Shown: positions 1 to 12,100 of the stretch, piece after piece | How positions within the stretch are numbered: position 1 is the first letter of the stretch | How the letters are laid out: each line of letters opens with the position of its first letter | NCBI GenBank assembly: GCA_018881555.1 | Contig: JACAXG010000055.1 | Span: forward strand, 372,001 to 436,000 | DNA: 64,000 nucleotides | DNA from: Amblyornis subalaris | Taxonomy: Eukaryota > Chordata > Aves > Passeriformes > Ptilonorhynchidae | Reading direction: 5' to 3' | The notes under the pieces: model-generated | Database searches by the model: none | Seen by the model: only the letters and a program-made list of their open reading frames with translations | What the model was told of the DNA's origin: nothing | Translations under genes and position numbers: made by a program

Positions 1-3000
1 TTCTGAGTAGATAGCTTGAATAGTCTGTTTTACTGCATTTGAAAATGTATGAACATTACTTATTGCGATAAATTAATTCTAAAATCATTACTGCAAGGAT
101 TTCATTCCAGNTATAAATATAGTATAATTTCGCCAATGATTTCACTGACAAAGCATATCAATAAACCAAAGAATAGGGCTGATTACTTACGGAAATTCAG
201 AGACTTTTTCAATAATTGCAAGTTTAAAATAAATTGCAGATAAAGTCTGTTGATTTAAAGAAGTAGCTTAAGACCATGTTATCCAATAAATATTATTTGT
301 TTTGTTTCAAATGAAAGATGCATGATATTTACATGTAAAAGAAAAGTATTTTTTTAGTAAGTAGTCCTTTTTAGTTTTGCAGCTATTTATGTGTGGGCTA
401 TGGCAGTAGTCTTTCCATTTTAGAATGCTGAACAACTGTGAGTGCTGATCTATAAATACCAAGTAAAATAACTTTGAAATATTTATCAAAGTGGGTTTGT
501 CCTTCTCCCTAGGCATGACGACAGAGACTCTAATACTAGACACTGGGATTTTAGTTCTGTAACTTTAAAAGATTGTCCTGATTACAAAAGATGGAGAAGA
601 AACAAAGTGGTAAAACTGCCTGCCTCCTTCAGTGATTGTTATGGAGCAGTGACATGAAGCAGGTCTGAAAAAAGGCCTTTGCTGTGGTTTTATGTTTACA
701 TGTTTGCTGAATCTTCAAAATGTTCCTGTTCATTCTCGGTCATACCAGGTCCCAGATTCAATCCAGAGTTACACCTATGCCTTCTTTTACTCCTAGCTTG
801 TAATTAGTTTTGAATTCTGCAGCTTCTGAAGGGCTTGTATACCCTAAAGCTCATGTTTTTTTCCTTAGCTACACCAGTTAATCTAAATAAACCAACAAAC
901 CTTAGTTTTAGGTGTTTTATTAGAAGCAATGAAGTTCATGGTTCAAATCCTGGATACACTGGAGTCAATGGAAATGTGACTATTACTATTACTTTACCAT
1001 TACTGTGTGTAAGTACAGCCAGAATTTCTCTTTTGGAACTGCTCAAGTGCTTCGAGTTACACATGTGTTTAAGTGCATTCCTGATCTACAGCCAGGCTGC
1101 TCAGCATCTTTCAAAATTGTTTTTTAGTTAAACAGATTACGCTGACACTGTGTTGCAAGACCATTGTTTTTGCTGGGTGAATGAAGAAAGTGATTATACT
1201 TTTTGGTCTAAAATCCAATCCTAAATGATTCGGTTGGAAAGATAAAATTAAAGTTTAGATTTTGAAATAGTAACATCTAAATATTTTTCCATTCAAAATT
1301 TTGTGTTTCTGTTGACCGAGTAATTTTCTCATTTAATTCTCCTTAAATGGCCTAAAAAAGGCAGAACACTTCATGTCGTTACAAAGACCTGGATAAATAT
1401 GCATGATATTCTCTAATGCAGTGACAAGACTGGTTGTATCTTGTTTATTTATATGAAAATAATAATTGGTCAGAGCAAGGCAGGTATGAGCCTTATTGCA
1501 GGAAATAGCGGTTTCAAATGTTACTTCCTTCATCTTGCAAACAGGAACACCTAAACCCAGCACATAGTGATTATATTGCAGTGCCCCTTTGTTTGTCTTG
1601 GCATTTGCTTTGCTTTTATATAAATTAGTACAAGTTGCCTGGGTAATGTTTTTCATTCTGTTGTTTATTTACATGTCCAATGTCCTTAAAGCTTGTAGAA
1701 ATAATGGGCTGCTACTTTTTTTTCTCAAGTAGACTAGTTCACTGGTTCTATTCAGAATACAGAAAATCAATGGTTGCAAAGTTATTAATTTTTAATTCTC
1801 ATTGTGAATTGGATACTATTGTGGTGTTCAGCTGAATAATACATTATGTCTAATAGTGCCTGGTATTATAAATTATATTTTGAATGTAATCTTCACTTTG
1901 AAAGCTAAGCAGTTTTGCCTTGGAGTACTCTGTTTGTCTGTTTAAATCTCACCCCCCCAAAAAAACCTACATGTGCCAGAGGAGGATTCTGACAGAAGGT
2001 TTTCTTTTCTTGAGTAAAGTTTGTAGAATCAATTGTGTTAACAAAATAAAATCAAGCAACACAAACAATGGGGTTTTTTTAAAAAATGCANTGATGAAAC
2101 AGGTATGACATCTGTTTGTAAAATAACATGAAAATATTTTCAGAAATGTTTTGTCTTAAAAATGTTATTTTTAACAATAGAAATAAAATATGTTAGCTAA
2201 ACACTGTCGACATTATTAATACTAAATCCCAGATCCACTGTAAGGAAAGAAGATCTCTGTCATTAATATCCATAAGACTTGGTTGTAACTTTCAATGACA
2301 CNGTGTTGAAGACAGTGGTAAAAGAAGCTAGAAATAAAAACCTGGGCTAACAAAATAATTTCTTCTCTCCAGTATGCAAAAATAATTGTTCCTTGTCTGT
2401 CACAAGGTCACCTGATTCGAAATCTGGCAAACTACTCTACACAGTTTACTCCATCATGTTGAGTTTTGGCTAGTATGTCTGGGCTTTGTTCCCAAGAAAA
2501 TAGATGCTGTTTTCAAGCTTCACTCACGAGGGGTATGTGGAAGATCCAGATAGTTCCCTAACTGAGCAGAACTGTAAAACTGAGTTGTGAGCCTCTGCTG
2601 CAAGAATTTGGAGAACCCAGATTAAGAAAACTATGCATTGATAAAACTGTCTAAGGGAACAAAAACAGGAAATGTTTTTAGATGAGAAAGAGCATCAGGA
2701 ATTTAAACAGGAAAGGCTGAGTACTGTTTGTTAATGCAGAATGCTAATGCTGTGTGCAGAATGACCATTGCCCTGGCTATGAGAGCTTTGACAGACACTC
2801 TGTCCAAGAATAGGCAGTCCAGATCAGCAGTGCAAAGTTGTCCACAAGGTGCTTCACTGGTTAAAAAAGCTGAAAATGAAATTAGAGCCAAGGGAGCCAG
2901 GCATTCAACTATCCCCTAAATTAGTAGGACCAAGGTGCAAACAAGATTTATGACCAGAGAAAAGATCTCGGACATGTTAAAAAAGCACAGTGTTACAGCT

Positions 3001-5640
3001 GGGGTCAGAGAAGTCAGAGGCAAACTGAGGGAACCAGATGAGCAGTGAGCTCCAGCTGGAGCCGTGTGAGAGTACAGAGACAGTAATCCAGAGCTGGTCA
3101 CAAAGGGAGATACAAGCAGGTACGGTGCTGGCACTCGGACTAGGCTGTTATCAGCAGGACAGAGAGCCTTGGGAAAAAAGGAGGTTTCGATGCCATTTTG
3201 GCAGGTGCTCTGTGGTGTGAGTGCAGAGCTGCGCTGCACGGGGCCGTGGGCAGCTGGGCCGTGGGCAGGGACGCGTGGGGCTCACAGTGCCACTCATCCC
3301 CGGTGGGCTGTGACACTGGCCGGCTGACACAGCAGCTCAGGGCTCAGCGGCTCCTCTGATGGTGGGTCAGGATGGGTCTGTCAGGGAATAGCTGCAGTTC
3401 ACAGGTTCCGGTTCCCGAGGCTCACAGCAGTCCCTCCCGGGGCGCAGGGCTGAGGCAGAGCTCTGGTTTCCCAACAGACCTGCGAGCCGTGGGCAGCTTT
3501 CCCCCAGGACAGACTCAGAGTGAAAGCAGGTCAGTAGTGNAGGGAATGAGTAAAAGAGTTTGGAATCTACAAACTGCATTTTTACAAAAAAAAAACCCAA
3601 AACAACCAAACAAAAAAATCAAACCACAAACAAGCCCCAACCCCCACCTTGCAATCTCCCCACAATCTTCACAATATTCTCATAAGTTCTAAACTGACTT
3701 ATTTGGCAGGTTTCCTTCCTATTAAATAAGCTTCTCACTCACTGACCTCGGCATCCTTTGTATATTGGAGCAAAATAAGAGTAAGTCCCAGCATAGCCCT
3801 TAGGTAAAGTTGGCATGAGTTTGGACTATATTGTGCTTTTCCATTTCTTAGGTATTTTCAATTAATGTATAAACAGTAGGTCTCTACAAGTATCTGTTCC
3901 TACAAAACCAGATCTGATGTTATTGTATTATCTATTATAAAAGCAGCAATGACATTATACATATAGAAAAAATATTTTTTAAAAAATTATGATAGTAAGA
4001 TTGAAATATTGCTGCTAAGATATCCCCTGCTTCAGTAGTCTGGTCAGCCTGACCAAAAATAACAGAAAACAGATACACAATTAGCTTCTTTATGAAGCAA
4101 AATGTAGGAATAAAATAAATTCCAACCAACATTTTACCAAATTTTATTTTCAAAAAATAAGTCTTTTTACTTTTGTGATGAAAATCTGTAAGGTTTTTGA
4201 CTAAGTATTTCATGACATTCAGACTGAAAATGCAGCAATATGCTTTATCCATGATTCAGACCTTAGATGGATTTCAGAGAAGTGAGCTGGCAGATTTTTA
4301 AAATGTATATAAAATTTTGTATCTTTATATAGATATGTATTTTTGTCATTTGTGACGTTTATGTAAATACTTTTTGTCCACATTTTCATGGATGGATGGG
4401 TTCTGCAGAAAGCAGGATTCATTTCTGTTCAACTTCATGTTTGATAACTTTGAATTAATTATCATACCATATCTGATAAAGCTTTCACATGACACACAGA
4501 CCAACAAAACTTTAAGTAATGATGAGGCTAAAGCAGTTATATGCAGTGTCCTAAAATGATTGTACTGTAGGGCCCTGGGAAGGGGGTAAAAGTTGTTTAC
4601 TTAGCTAAACAAAGAGCAAGTGTATGAAGAGGCAGTTTTATCTCTCCTTGAAGTTTTAATAGAGACCAATATTGAAATACTACTTACAGAACTAATGTGG
4701 ATGCACCAAAAAAAAAAGGAAGTTGAAAGGCTACAGTATAAATCATCATTAAAACATCCAGGGAGAATTCTCTAATAAAAAGGATGAGGAATGTGAGCAG
4801 CAGCAGAAGGAATTGGCTGCCCTGCATCTGGCAGCAACTTGGACAGGCTCTGCAGAAGGTGTCACACATCCCTGTGGTACCAGGGAACAGGCAGGGATGG
4901 ATGTGAGCGGCTCCCTCACCCCAGGCAGTGCACTGAGGAGACCACTGAAACTTTCTTTGTCAAATGACAAGTACACAATTTAAGGGTCAGTGAGAGATGG
5001 AATATTAAACTAGATAATCCACTTTTTATGCTTCTTTAATGTCAGTATGCCTATAAATAATAAGTAAAATAATTTAGGAATAAACTGTAACAAATCTCCT
5101 CTAATTAGAGATTAGAAACTGCCTCAATATGATCTTGCAAAAGAAAGATCCTCCAAGCTAAGCTGATTCTCAAAGCGGCATGATTGTCCCTTAAAATAAA
5201 NCTGTGTAACTTGCCACAGATAGCTGTGATACAGAATTCTGTAATTTGAATAAAAGGAACCTTTTAGTTCATTCNGAAATGTGGTGGAGATACCTGGCAA
5301 CTTTGATGTTCCTTTGAACTCCCTTTTAGCTCGTTGCTAGCCAAATGGCTGCTGGGCCTTGCAGATATACTTCAAAGCTTGATTTATGTTACTGATTAAA
5401 AATTGTTTAAAAGCCTCTGGAAAAGAGAAGTATGGGCACATAATAATGCAGTATAGGGCTATCCACCAGCTTTACTGAGCTTTTTACCGGATCTGGCTGT
5501 TGACTTTTGATTCTTACATACTAAAGTTTCAGATCTCGGTGAGTGGTGGGAAAGAGAAGTTGGTTTTGGCACTAAAAAAAATCTTCGGTAGTTACGTTAT
5601 TGCGCAGAGTAGTTCAACTCCTGAGTCTCTCATCTGATAC
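1..5640. other. AT-rich unique sequence, no gene recognised
   Basis: No exon, RNA gene or interspersed repeat could be recognised. Open frames are at most about 107 codons, overlap on both strands and show no domain or compositional signature. GC rises locally at about 3030-3540, where a 15-bp tandem duplication and a G-quadruplex motif lie (listed separately). An A/C-rich low-complexity stretch runs from about 3586 to 3650. Confidence 0.6.
3240..3270 (+). repeat. 15-bp tandem duplication forming a G-quadruplex motif
   Basis: Two adjacent 15-base units (3241-3255 and 3256-3270), both beginning GGGCCGTGGGCAG, give five G-tracts of three or more bases separated by 2 to 5 bases. This fits the usual G3+N1-7 rule for an intramolecular quadruplex on the plus strand. 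It sits in a local GC-rich island within AT-rich sequence. Folding is inferred, not shown. Confidence 0.6.
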
Positions 5641-5699
5641 CTAANCAGGATAATGTATGTAACTGATAAATGTGACAATGGGCAGAGAAGAGAGATAGT

Positions 5700-6060
5700 G
5701 CTTTCCAGTCGTGGCGTCNTGGGCGAACACGCGATGCGCCGGTGTGACCTGACCGCGGTGATTGCGGAGTCAGATGACACCGCGGCCAGCACTGAGTTGG
5801 CTTTGCACGCGAGTGCCCACTCTGTGCAGTGCAGGAGCAGGGCACGTTCTGAGCTAAAAGGNCCGTGCAAGAGAAACACTTTGCATTGCCCTGCTCTTGG
5901 GAGGGCTCGTAAGGCCGGGCAGTGCTGCTGTACCTGGCCTGCACTGCAGAGCTGGGCCCCCGGCCCCTCCGGCCCCTCAGCACAGTTTGCAAGTGTCTGT
6001 GTGACCTGGACACCCTCTGCTCGTGTCCCCAGTACAAACAGTAATCCGTGTCCATGGCTT
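5700..6060. other. CpG-dense GC-rich patch
   Basis: I count 14 CpG dinucleotides between 5701 and 5820 and about 22 between 5701 and 6060, against very few in the surrounding kilobases. Long open frames cross it on both strands (144 codons plus, 168 codons minus), but this follows from the low stop-codon frequency of GC-rich DNA, and neither product resembles a known protein. It could be a small CpG island or promoter, or the GC-rich remnant of an old repeat. A TATA-like CTATTTAAGG lies just downstream at about 6069-6078. Confidence 0.35.
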
Positions 6061-6139
6061 GCTGTGCCCTATTTAAGGCCACAATAAGACAGCAGACAAG
6101 CCCGATTTCAGGGATCAGGAACTGTAAAGGTATCAAAGA

Positions 6140-6704
6140 GCAATGGCCTTTTTCTCAGGAAAAGGTGTTGCAGTACTACCTTGGCCACAGCAGCCTAGAC
6201 TATCCAAACATAAATGTTATCTTTCACACAAAACCTTTTAATTTTAACTTCCTCTTTATGTGTGTGTATATATTGTTTATTCACAAGCATGTCACAGCTT
6301 CCAGTGGGTTGAAGCAGGCGGTGGGGTATCTCTATTCGTACATTTCTGCTTTTTAATAGGATCTATTCAGAGCAAGACAAAAGCCTGATTGAATGCTGGG
6401 AGAAATTTTGTATCATAGAGTCATTTAAATGTGAACTAGGACATTCTCTGGACAATTACATAAAAATGGCAAATGACCCTCTGTACAATAGTTGCTTTCA
6501 ACATTATCCAAGGCCAAGACAGGCTTTTGACAGTTACATAATGCAGATGGGTCATGATCAGCCAACTCAGAAATGTTCAGCATTGTGCAAGATGAGAATC
6601 ACATTTGACGAAGTTGAAACCGAAAAAAAAGGGACAAAAAAGCTTTCATTTCCAGTATGCTGATCAATTTTCTAATTAATAATATTCAAATTTAGAAATA
6701 TTTA
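6140..6704. other. Unique sequence, nothing recognised
   Basis: AT-rich sequence without a recognisable gene or repeat. The text at about 6413-6430 (ATCATAGAGTCATTTAAA) vaguely resembles a CR1 3' end in antisense, but the match stops after about 20 bases. Confidence 0.5.
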
Positions 6705-6762
6705 GAATCATAGAGTCATTAAGACTGAAAAGACCCCCAAGATCATCGAGTCCAACCCCTGA
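6705..6762 (-). mobile_element. CR1 LINE 3'-end fragment
   Basis: The plus strand reads AATCATAGAGTCATTAAG, then an A-rich AAAAGACC-type stretch, then GATCATCGAGTCCAACCCC. This is the reverse complement of the conserved terminal segment of avian CR1 3' UTRs. Only about 58 bases are recognisable, so it is a severely 5'-truncated copy, as is common for CR1. No target-site duplication was identified. Confidence 0.75.
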
Positions 6763-8644
6763 AATTTAGTTTGTAGTTTGAAATCTAAATACTGGTAGAA
6801 AGATTGGAAAAGGCTCAAATACAAAATCTGAGAGGTCTTCAACCTTTGACACACCTGTTTGCAAAAACATCTGCAGTGTATTGTAAATGGTTTGTGAAAC
6901 TATGGACGAGTGATCATATCTGCCATTGATCTCTAGGAAATACATGTATTTGGATTTAGAGATATTTTACCTTGACTCCAAAATAGCCATAGATGAATTT
7001 AGTTACAGAACTGAATTCTAGAATTCTCAAATCCAAATAATTTAGCTCACCGCTAGTGTCCTCCCACCTCTGCTTTTCTTCCTGCTTTTTCCATTGCAAA
7101 AAATGCTGCTTAGGACTTTGTNTTATTGCTTATTTGATCTTTATTATGCCAAACCAGTAATTTCACAGAAACATATCAACAAAATATTTGAAAAAAACCA
7201 CTTGCATCGGTAAACACCACATGGCAGCAGCGTGAGTTTTCTCTTCTCCCAGTGCTAATAAGGTCTTAAACTACATAGAATTGTGGTGTTTCAGTGTACG
7301 CAGTTTGTACTGGATAAGCCAAAGGCTTTACAAACATATAAATATATATATATACACATAAAAATAAAAATAAGCTGTACTAAAAAGCCTTATATGTGTG
7401 TATATAGATTTTCTGCAGGGGAATTATAGCACAAGCTTCTTTGATATCTCTGCCATTATTTTTTTACTGTAGTCTGAAGAGAAATCCCTGGACATTGAAG
7501 GATAATTCATGGTCTTCCTTTGCATTGTCTCTTTCTCTTCCAGGATGAGACCAAGAATGTTAATTACTAACATGCAGGAATTGTAATATTATCTCAAATT
7601 AATTATACTTTTGTGGTATTCCTTCCTTGAGAATAGCTGGCCCTTAATGTTCCCCAGTAAATATTCCAAAATATTGTAATGGACTGTCAGGTAANAACAC
7701 ATCAACAAGGCACTTTTTTGTAACTGAGACTACTAAATATTTTGTTTATAGAAACTGGTGCTGCAAGTATTAATATCTTGATTTTGTGTGACTAAAGACA
7801 ATCTTTTATTATTCAGTCTAATCTATATTTTTCCCTCCTTAAGCCTTCTTATAGCCATAAAACTACTTTATAGTAGTGAAGAAGTGAATTATAAGTTGCA
7901 GTGAAAACAAGATTTCCATATCTGCCTTTAGGTTTCTGATTTTAATATGTATAGACTGAATTAGAGTGGTGAATTTTATCAAGAAGTGGGTTTTTTATGT
8001 TAAATCATAAAAAAGGCCTCTATTACTTGTCATGCAGTCTTCTGCTTCAAGGCTAGCTAGTTTGGATTGCTACTTCTTTTTGGCAGGATGTGTGCTGTCA
8101 GTCTGGAGCGAGTATACAAAAGACTGAATGTAAGGAAAGTGAAAATTAAATTTGATTCAAAATAATACTGAGCATTGAACAAGTTTTGTTTAATACAAAA
8201 TGTTTTTGTAACTTGAGTTGTCAATCAGTGCGTATTACCACCATGATTGTCCTGAATTTGATACAAATTAATGTCTTGAGGCTGTTTTTGTCAGAGCTTT
8301 TCTTTCCAGAGCCTAGTTAGGTAGGGAATTGTCCCAAAATACTTCTATCCCTCAACACAGTCAATATGCAGAGACTTAAACTTTAACTCTTTGATGAAGC
8401 CTTCCTTACTTAACAGCAAAAAGGAATGATAATTTTATCTTCCTGCTAAAAGTTTGGCTTGTTGCCAAACNCTCTTTCTGCTCTCTCAAGTGCCCTCCCT
8501 CCTTGTGGTGTCCTTGGACAGCAAGGGAAACAACATAAGTAGAGCTACATCTTTTTGCAGGACCCTGTTCCTGGTCCTTACCTGAAGCAGTGCATCATCT
8601 CTGCATTTCACTGTAGAACTGTGATATCAGGGCAATAACAAGCA
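6763..8644. other. AT-rich unique sequence, no gene recognised
   Basis: No coding signal. It contains a TA-rich stretch with an imperfect inverted repeat at about 7335-7410 (ATATATACACATA against TATGTGTGTATATAG), and a perfect 14-bp palindrome GAATTCTAGAATTC at 7013-7026. Confidence 0.5.
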
Positions 8645-9155
8645 CAAACTCAGGCTGGGTCGAAAATGGATTGAGAGCAGCCCCGAGGAGAAGGACTTGA
8701 GGGATGTTGATGAGGTCGTGACACGCCTGACAAGACCCAGCAATGTGCTTTTGCAGCCCAGAAAGCAAATTGTATCCCGGGCTGCATCCAAAGCAGTGTG
8801 GGCTGCAAGGCAAGGGAGGGGATTCTGCCCCTCTACTCTGTTCTTGTAAGACCCCACCTGGAGTGCTGCATCCAGCTCTCAACATATAAAGGGCATGGAC
8901 CTGCTGGAGCAAGCCCAGAAGAGGCCAAAAAGATGATCAGAAGGCTGGAGCACCTCTCCTATGGAGGCAGTCTGAGAGAGGTGTTCAGACTGGAGAAGAG
9001 AAGGCCGAGGGGAGACATTGTTGCAGTCCTTCAGTACCTAAAGGGGCCACGAGAAAGCCCCAAAGCAACTTTTTACAAAGGGCGTGGGAACAAGATTAAG
9101 GGAACTGTAGCACTTTACAACAGAAAGGATATGAACATCTTATTTAGACTTTTAT
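8645..9155 (+). mobile_element. CR1 LINE fragment with ORF2 C-terminal remnant
   Basis: The DNA aligns by eye with the end of avian CR1 ORF2, beginning at GGATTGAGAGCAGCCC. An open frame at 8798-9160 encodes degraded family text: LPLYSVLVRPHLE at its start, then RRLEHLSYGGSLRE, LEKRRPRGDI and QYLKG. This segment lies C-terminal to the reverse-transcriptase palm, so no catalytic motif is expected. Upstream, the same reading is broken by indels. The similarity fades at about 9155, before the usual 3' UTR, so the copy is truncated at both ends and non-functional. Confidence 0.9.
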
Positions 9156-12100
9156 CTTGATCCAAATGACCTTATAATTAAGAGAATTGCAGTGAACTTC
9201 TGATAATGCTCTTGCTGCACAGAGTATTTGATAATGGCTTTTATCTACTTCAAGTCAAAGCAAAAGTGCAGACTTACAAATATTTAATGCTTTTCATTTA
9301 GTTTGGGTGAATAAATCTGTATAAGTATAGTGTTTAATGACATGGTACCCTTTGCTGTATTTTTCAAAAGCAGGTATTACAATGCTGCCTGAACTCACTT
9401 TGGGTCATTAGCCTCCATTTAAATTTTCCCTGTGGTTCTTCACAGTTGAAAATGTTATACTTCACTAAGCTTTTTTGGAGCACAGCTTGCTTTTTCCATA
9501 TTGAATGTAACTACATTTTCTGTCAATTTTCTGTCTGTCAACCCTTTTTGACTTAGCTGCTGCACTCTATTATTATATATAAACCTGTCCACCCCCCGTG
9601 TCATGTTGTTACATAAAGTGTAGTGAATGCTAAGGCAGCAAACTAACCAAGGCAGAGCCTAGAGCTCACGGTATTCCAGAGAACCATCCACACTTAATTC
9701 AGTCTATAAGTAGTAATACGAAATATAGAACACTTCATGTCATATGACAGAGACANCATTTCTCTGTTCCAGCTGCTATCTAGCAACATTGCAATCAGTA
9801 GTAAATGTGTACATTGCGCAGCTTAGTTCTTTGTAGTAAACTCTAAATATAGGGTGCCATTTTTGTTAATACACAGACTGTTTGGACATGGAAGAACCTC
9901 AGATGAAGCAGAAACAGAACATCCAATCGCTTGGATGGTGTTCTTAACATACCCANACGAAAGTGCATTTTTTTCTCATAAGTATAGGATTGGTTGCGAA
10001 CAATTCAAGGAAATAGATGCATACTAACTGTTGTCAGCTGTGGAGAAAAAGTGAACTTTCTTGATATTAGCAATACTGGTTTGTTGTAAAAAACACACAA
10101 AAAAATAGAAAATAGATAGCAAAGGTTTGTGGGAGAAAGTGTCCTTATTCACCTGTTATCTTGGGAATTTAACGAAGTGATTTCCTCCCCCCCCACTATG
10201 GGAAGTAAAATATGTAAAGGCCTCTTAAGACATATAGTGTAAATGTAAAATGAGGAAAGCAGCCTAATGAGAAGAACACAGTATCATAAAATTTATGTTG
10301 ATTATAAAATGTGAGCAAAGTCAGTGTTAAAGTCAATCAAGATAAATGAGAATTTGCAAATGGTTGATGAAACATGAATATGGAAAAAGTAATGCACACA
10401 GTGATGATGTCCAAAAATGTCAAAAGTGCCATATTCCCTGCTGTTTGCACTGCTGAAAGCATTAAAATAACACCTTGCATCTCAAATCACAATTACCAAG
10501 CCTCTTCTTTTGCTGAGAAGAAGAGAGGGATTGCTATGGTGACAATATATAGCTAATAGCTGGAGGGTAGGTGGAATAAATTCAATAAATAAACAGTCAC
10601 ATCTGAAAAGAAGGAACGAGGGATGACAACCAAGTCTGACAAAAAGCTTGTGATTTTATATTGAAAATTTGAAAAGGATGTAGAAATCAAATGCTGTCAC
10701 TAAAAACTGATAAAGCCATTGAATCAATCTGGGAAAAACAACATTGATCTAGTGTTGAAAACGAGAAGCTAGCAGAGAATCATAGGACCTCTTGCTAAAC
10801 TCTACAGCTGTTTCTATGGCTTCAAACTGGTCATTTATATTATTACATTCTCTGAACATCAGATTACTATGAAATCCCTCTGGGTNTTCAGTCTGGGCAT
10901 TGTGTGAACACTTGCTCTCTGTATTTAGTCAGTTGATTTCTTCCTGTGCTCTTAAAACCAGCATAAAGCTGGGCTGGTATGGCAGCTGACTCCAAGGGAT
11001 ACAATCAAACAATCTTACAAATCACCTGCTGATCTTAAAAAGCAATTATATGTCTGAGAAAGGTCGTTAAATAATGCATAGTATGACAGGTGACATAGAG
11101 TTACGTTAATGGAAACACTTAACACTGTTACCATGGTTGGTGTGAAAAACATGCCCAAAAGGGGCCAGTGCTGTTGACTGCCACTATTGATTCTGGAAAA
11201 CCTCATTAGTTCTGCTTCTCAATTAGTTATGAAATACTGCAGAAATGCCTGTCATTGTTCTTCTGTCAATTAGAATTAAATATAACAAAAGCCTAATCTG
11301 GTTTTTGTTTCTGCATTTCTGCTCTGTATGGAGCTCCTGCCCACCATATATTATTTACTGTTGATCNACGGAAATATTTTAATGGTGGGAAAGGAAAATT
11401 CTGACTGCAGTCATTACCTTCCAGTTGGCTTTCTGGTACCTGGTCTGGCTTCATATTTTTCATTGCACAGATAGATCATAAATAGTTTTCCTTTAGTGAC
11501 TTTTTCAATCAGATGTTTTTTAATCATTACTTTGTGCAGTTTTATGTTGCCTTTCCTCAGACTGACAACCTGGTTCTGGTTCTTTCACTGGCCATACCTC
11601 ACATCTCAGGAAAGGAGAAGGGTCATTTTGGTAGGCAGGAGGAGAAAGATGGAAGTGCTGAAGGGTTGTTGAGGTTTTTTTTCTAGAGCCTCCAATTCTC
11701 CATATCTCTTCTGTCCCAGTTATTCATCCAAACTGTAACTAATCAGCATGACAACTTTGTTAATTTTAGGGGTTATTTGCAAGAAATTAGCTTTGTGCTT
11801 TTTATTAGCACAGAGCCTGAGTTCTCAGAGTTCATTTGAGTTCCTCATTGCTCCTCTGTAAAATAATACAGATCTTTTAATAACTTGCAAATACGTCTGA
11901 CAGAACTATGGTTAGAAGATTGTTCTCAGCTCATTTTTCAACCTGTCGTCACCCAGTATCTTTCTAATCAAACATGGCTGTCAGTGAACTGTAGCAGTTG
12001 AAGAGCTGATATACGTTGACTTTTGCTCCTTCTATTGCAGATGCAATAGCCTCCTGCAAAGAAAATGCAGTGACTGCCGAGCTCAGTAAGACGCTGACAT

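Noticed and set aside
1212..1240. TGATTCGGTTGGAAAG, CR1-like antisense text
   Set aside because: A short match without the GATCAT...CCAAC continuation expected for CR1.
5630..6136. 168-codon minus-strand frame over the CpG patch
   Set aside because: A 144-codon frame is open on the other strand over the same bases, which points to GC-driven lack of stops. No family resemblance.
6413..6430. Possible additional CR1 3' end
   Set aside because: Only about 20 bases resemble the CR1 terminus, and the following bases do not continue it.
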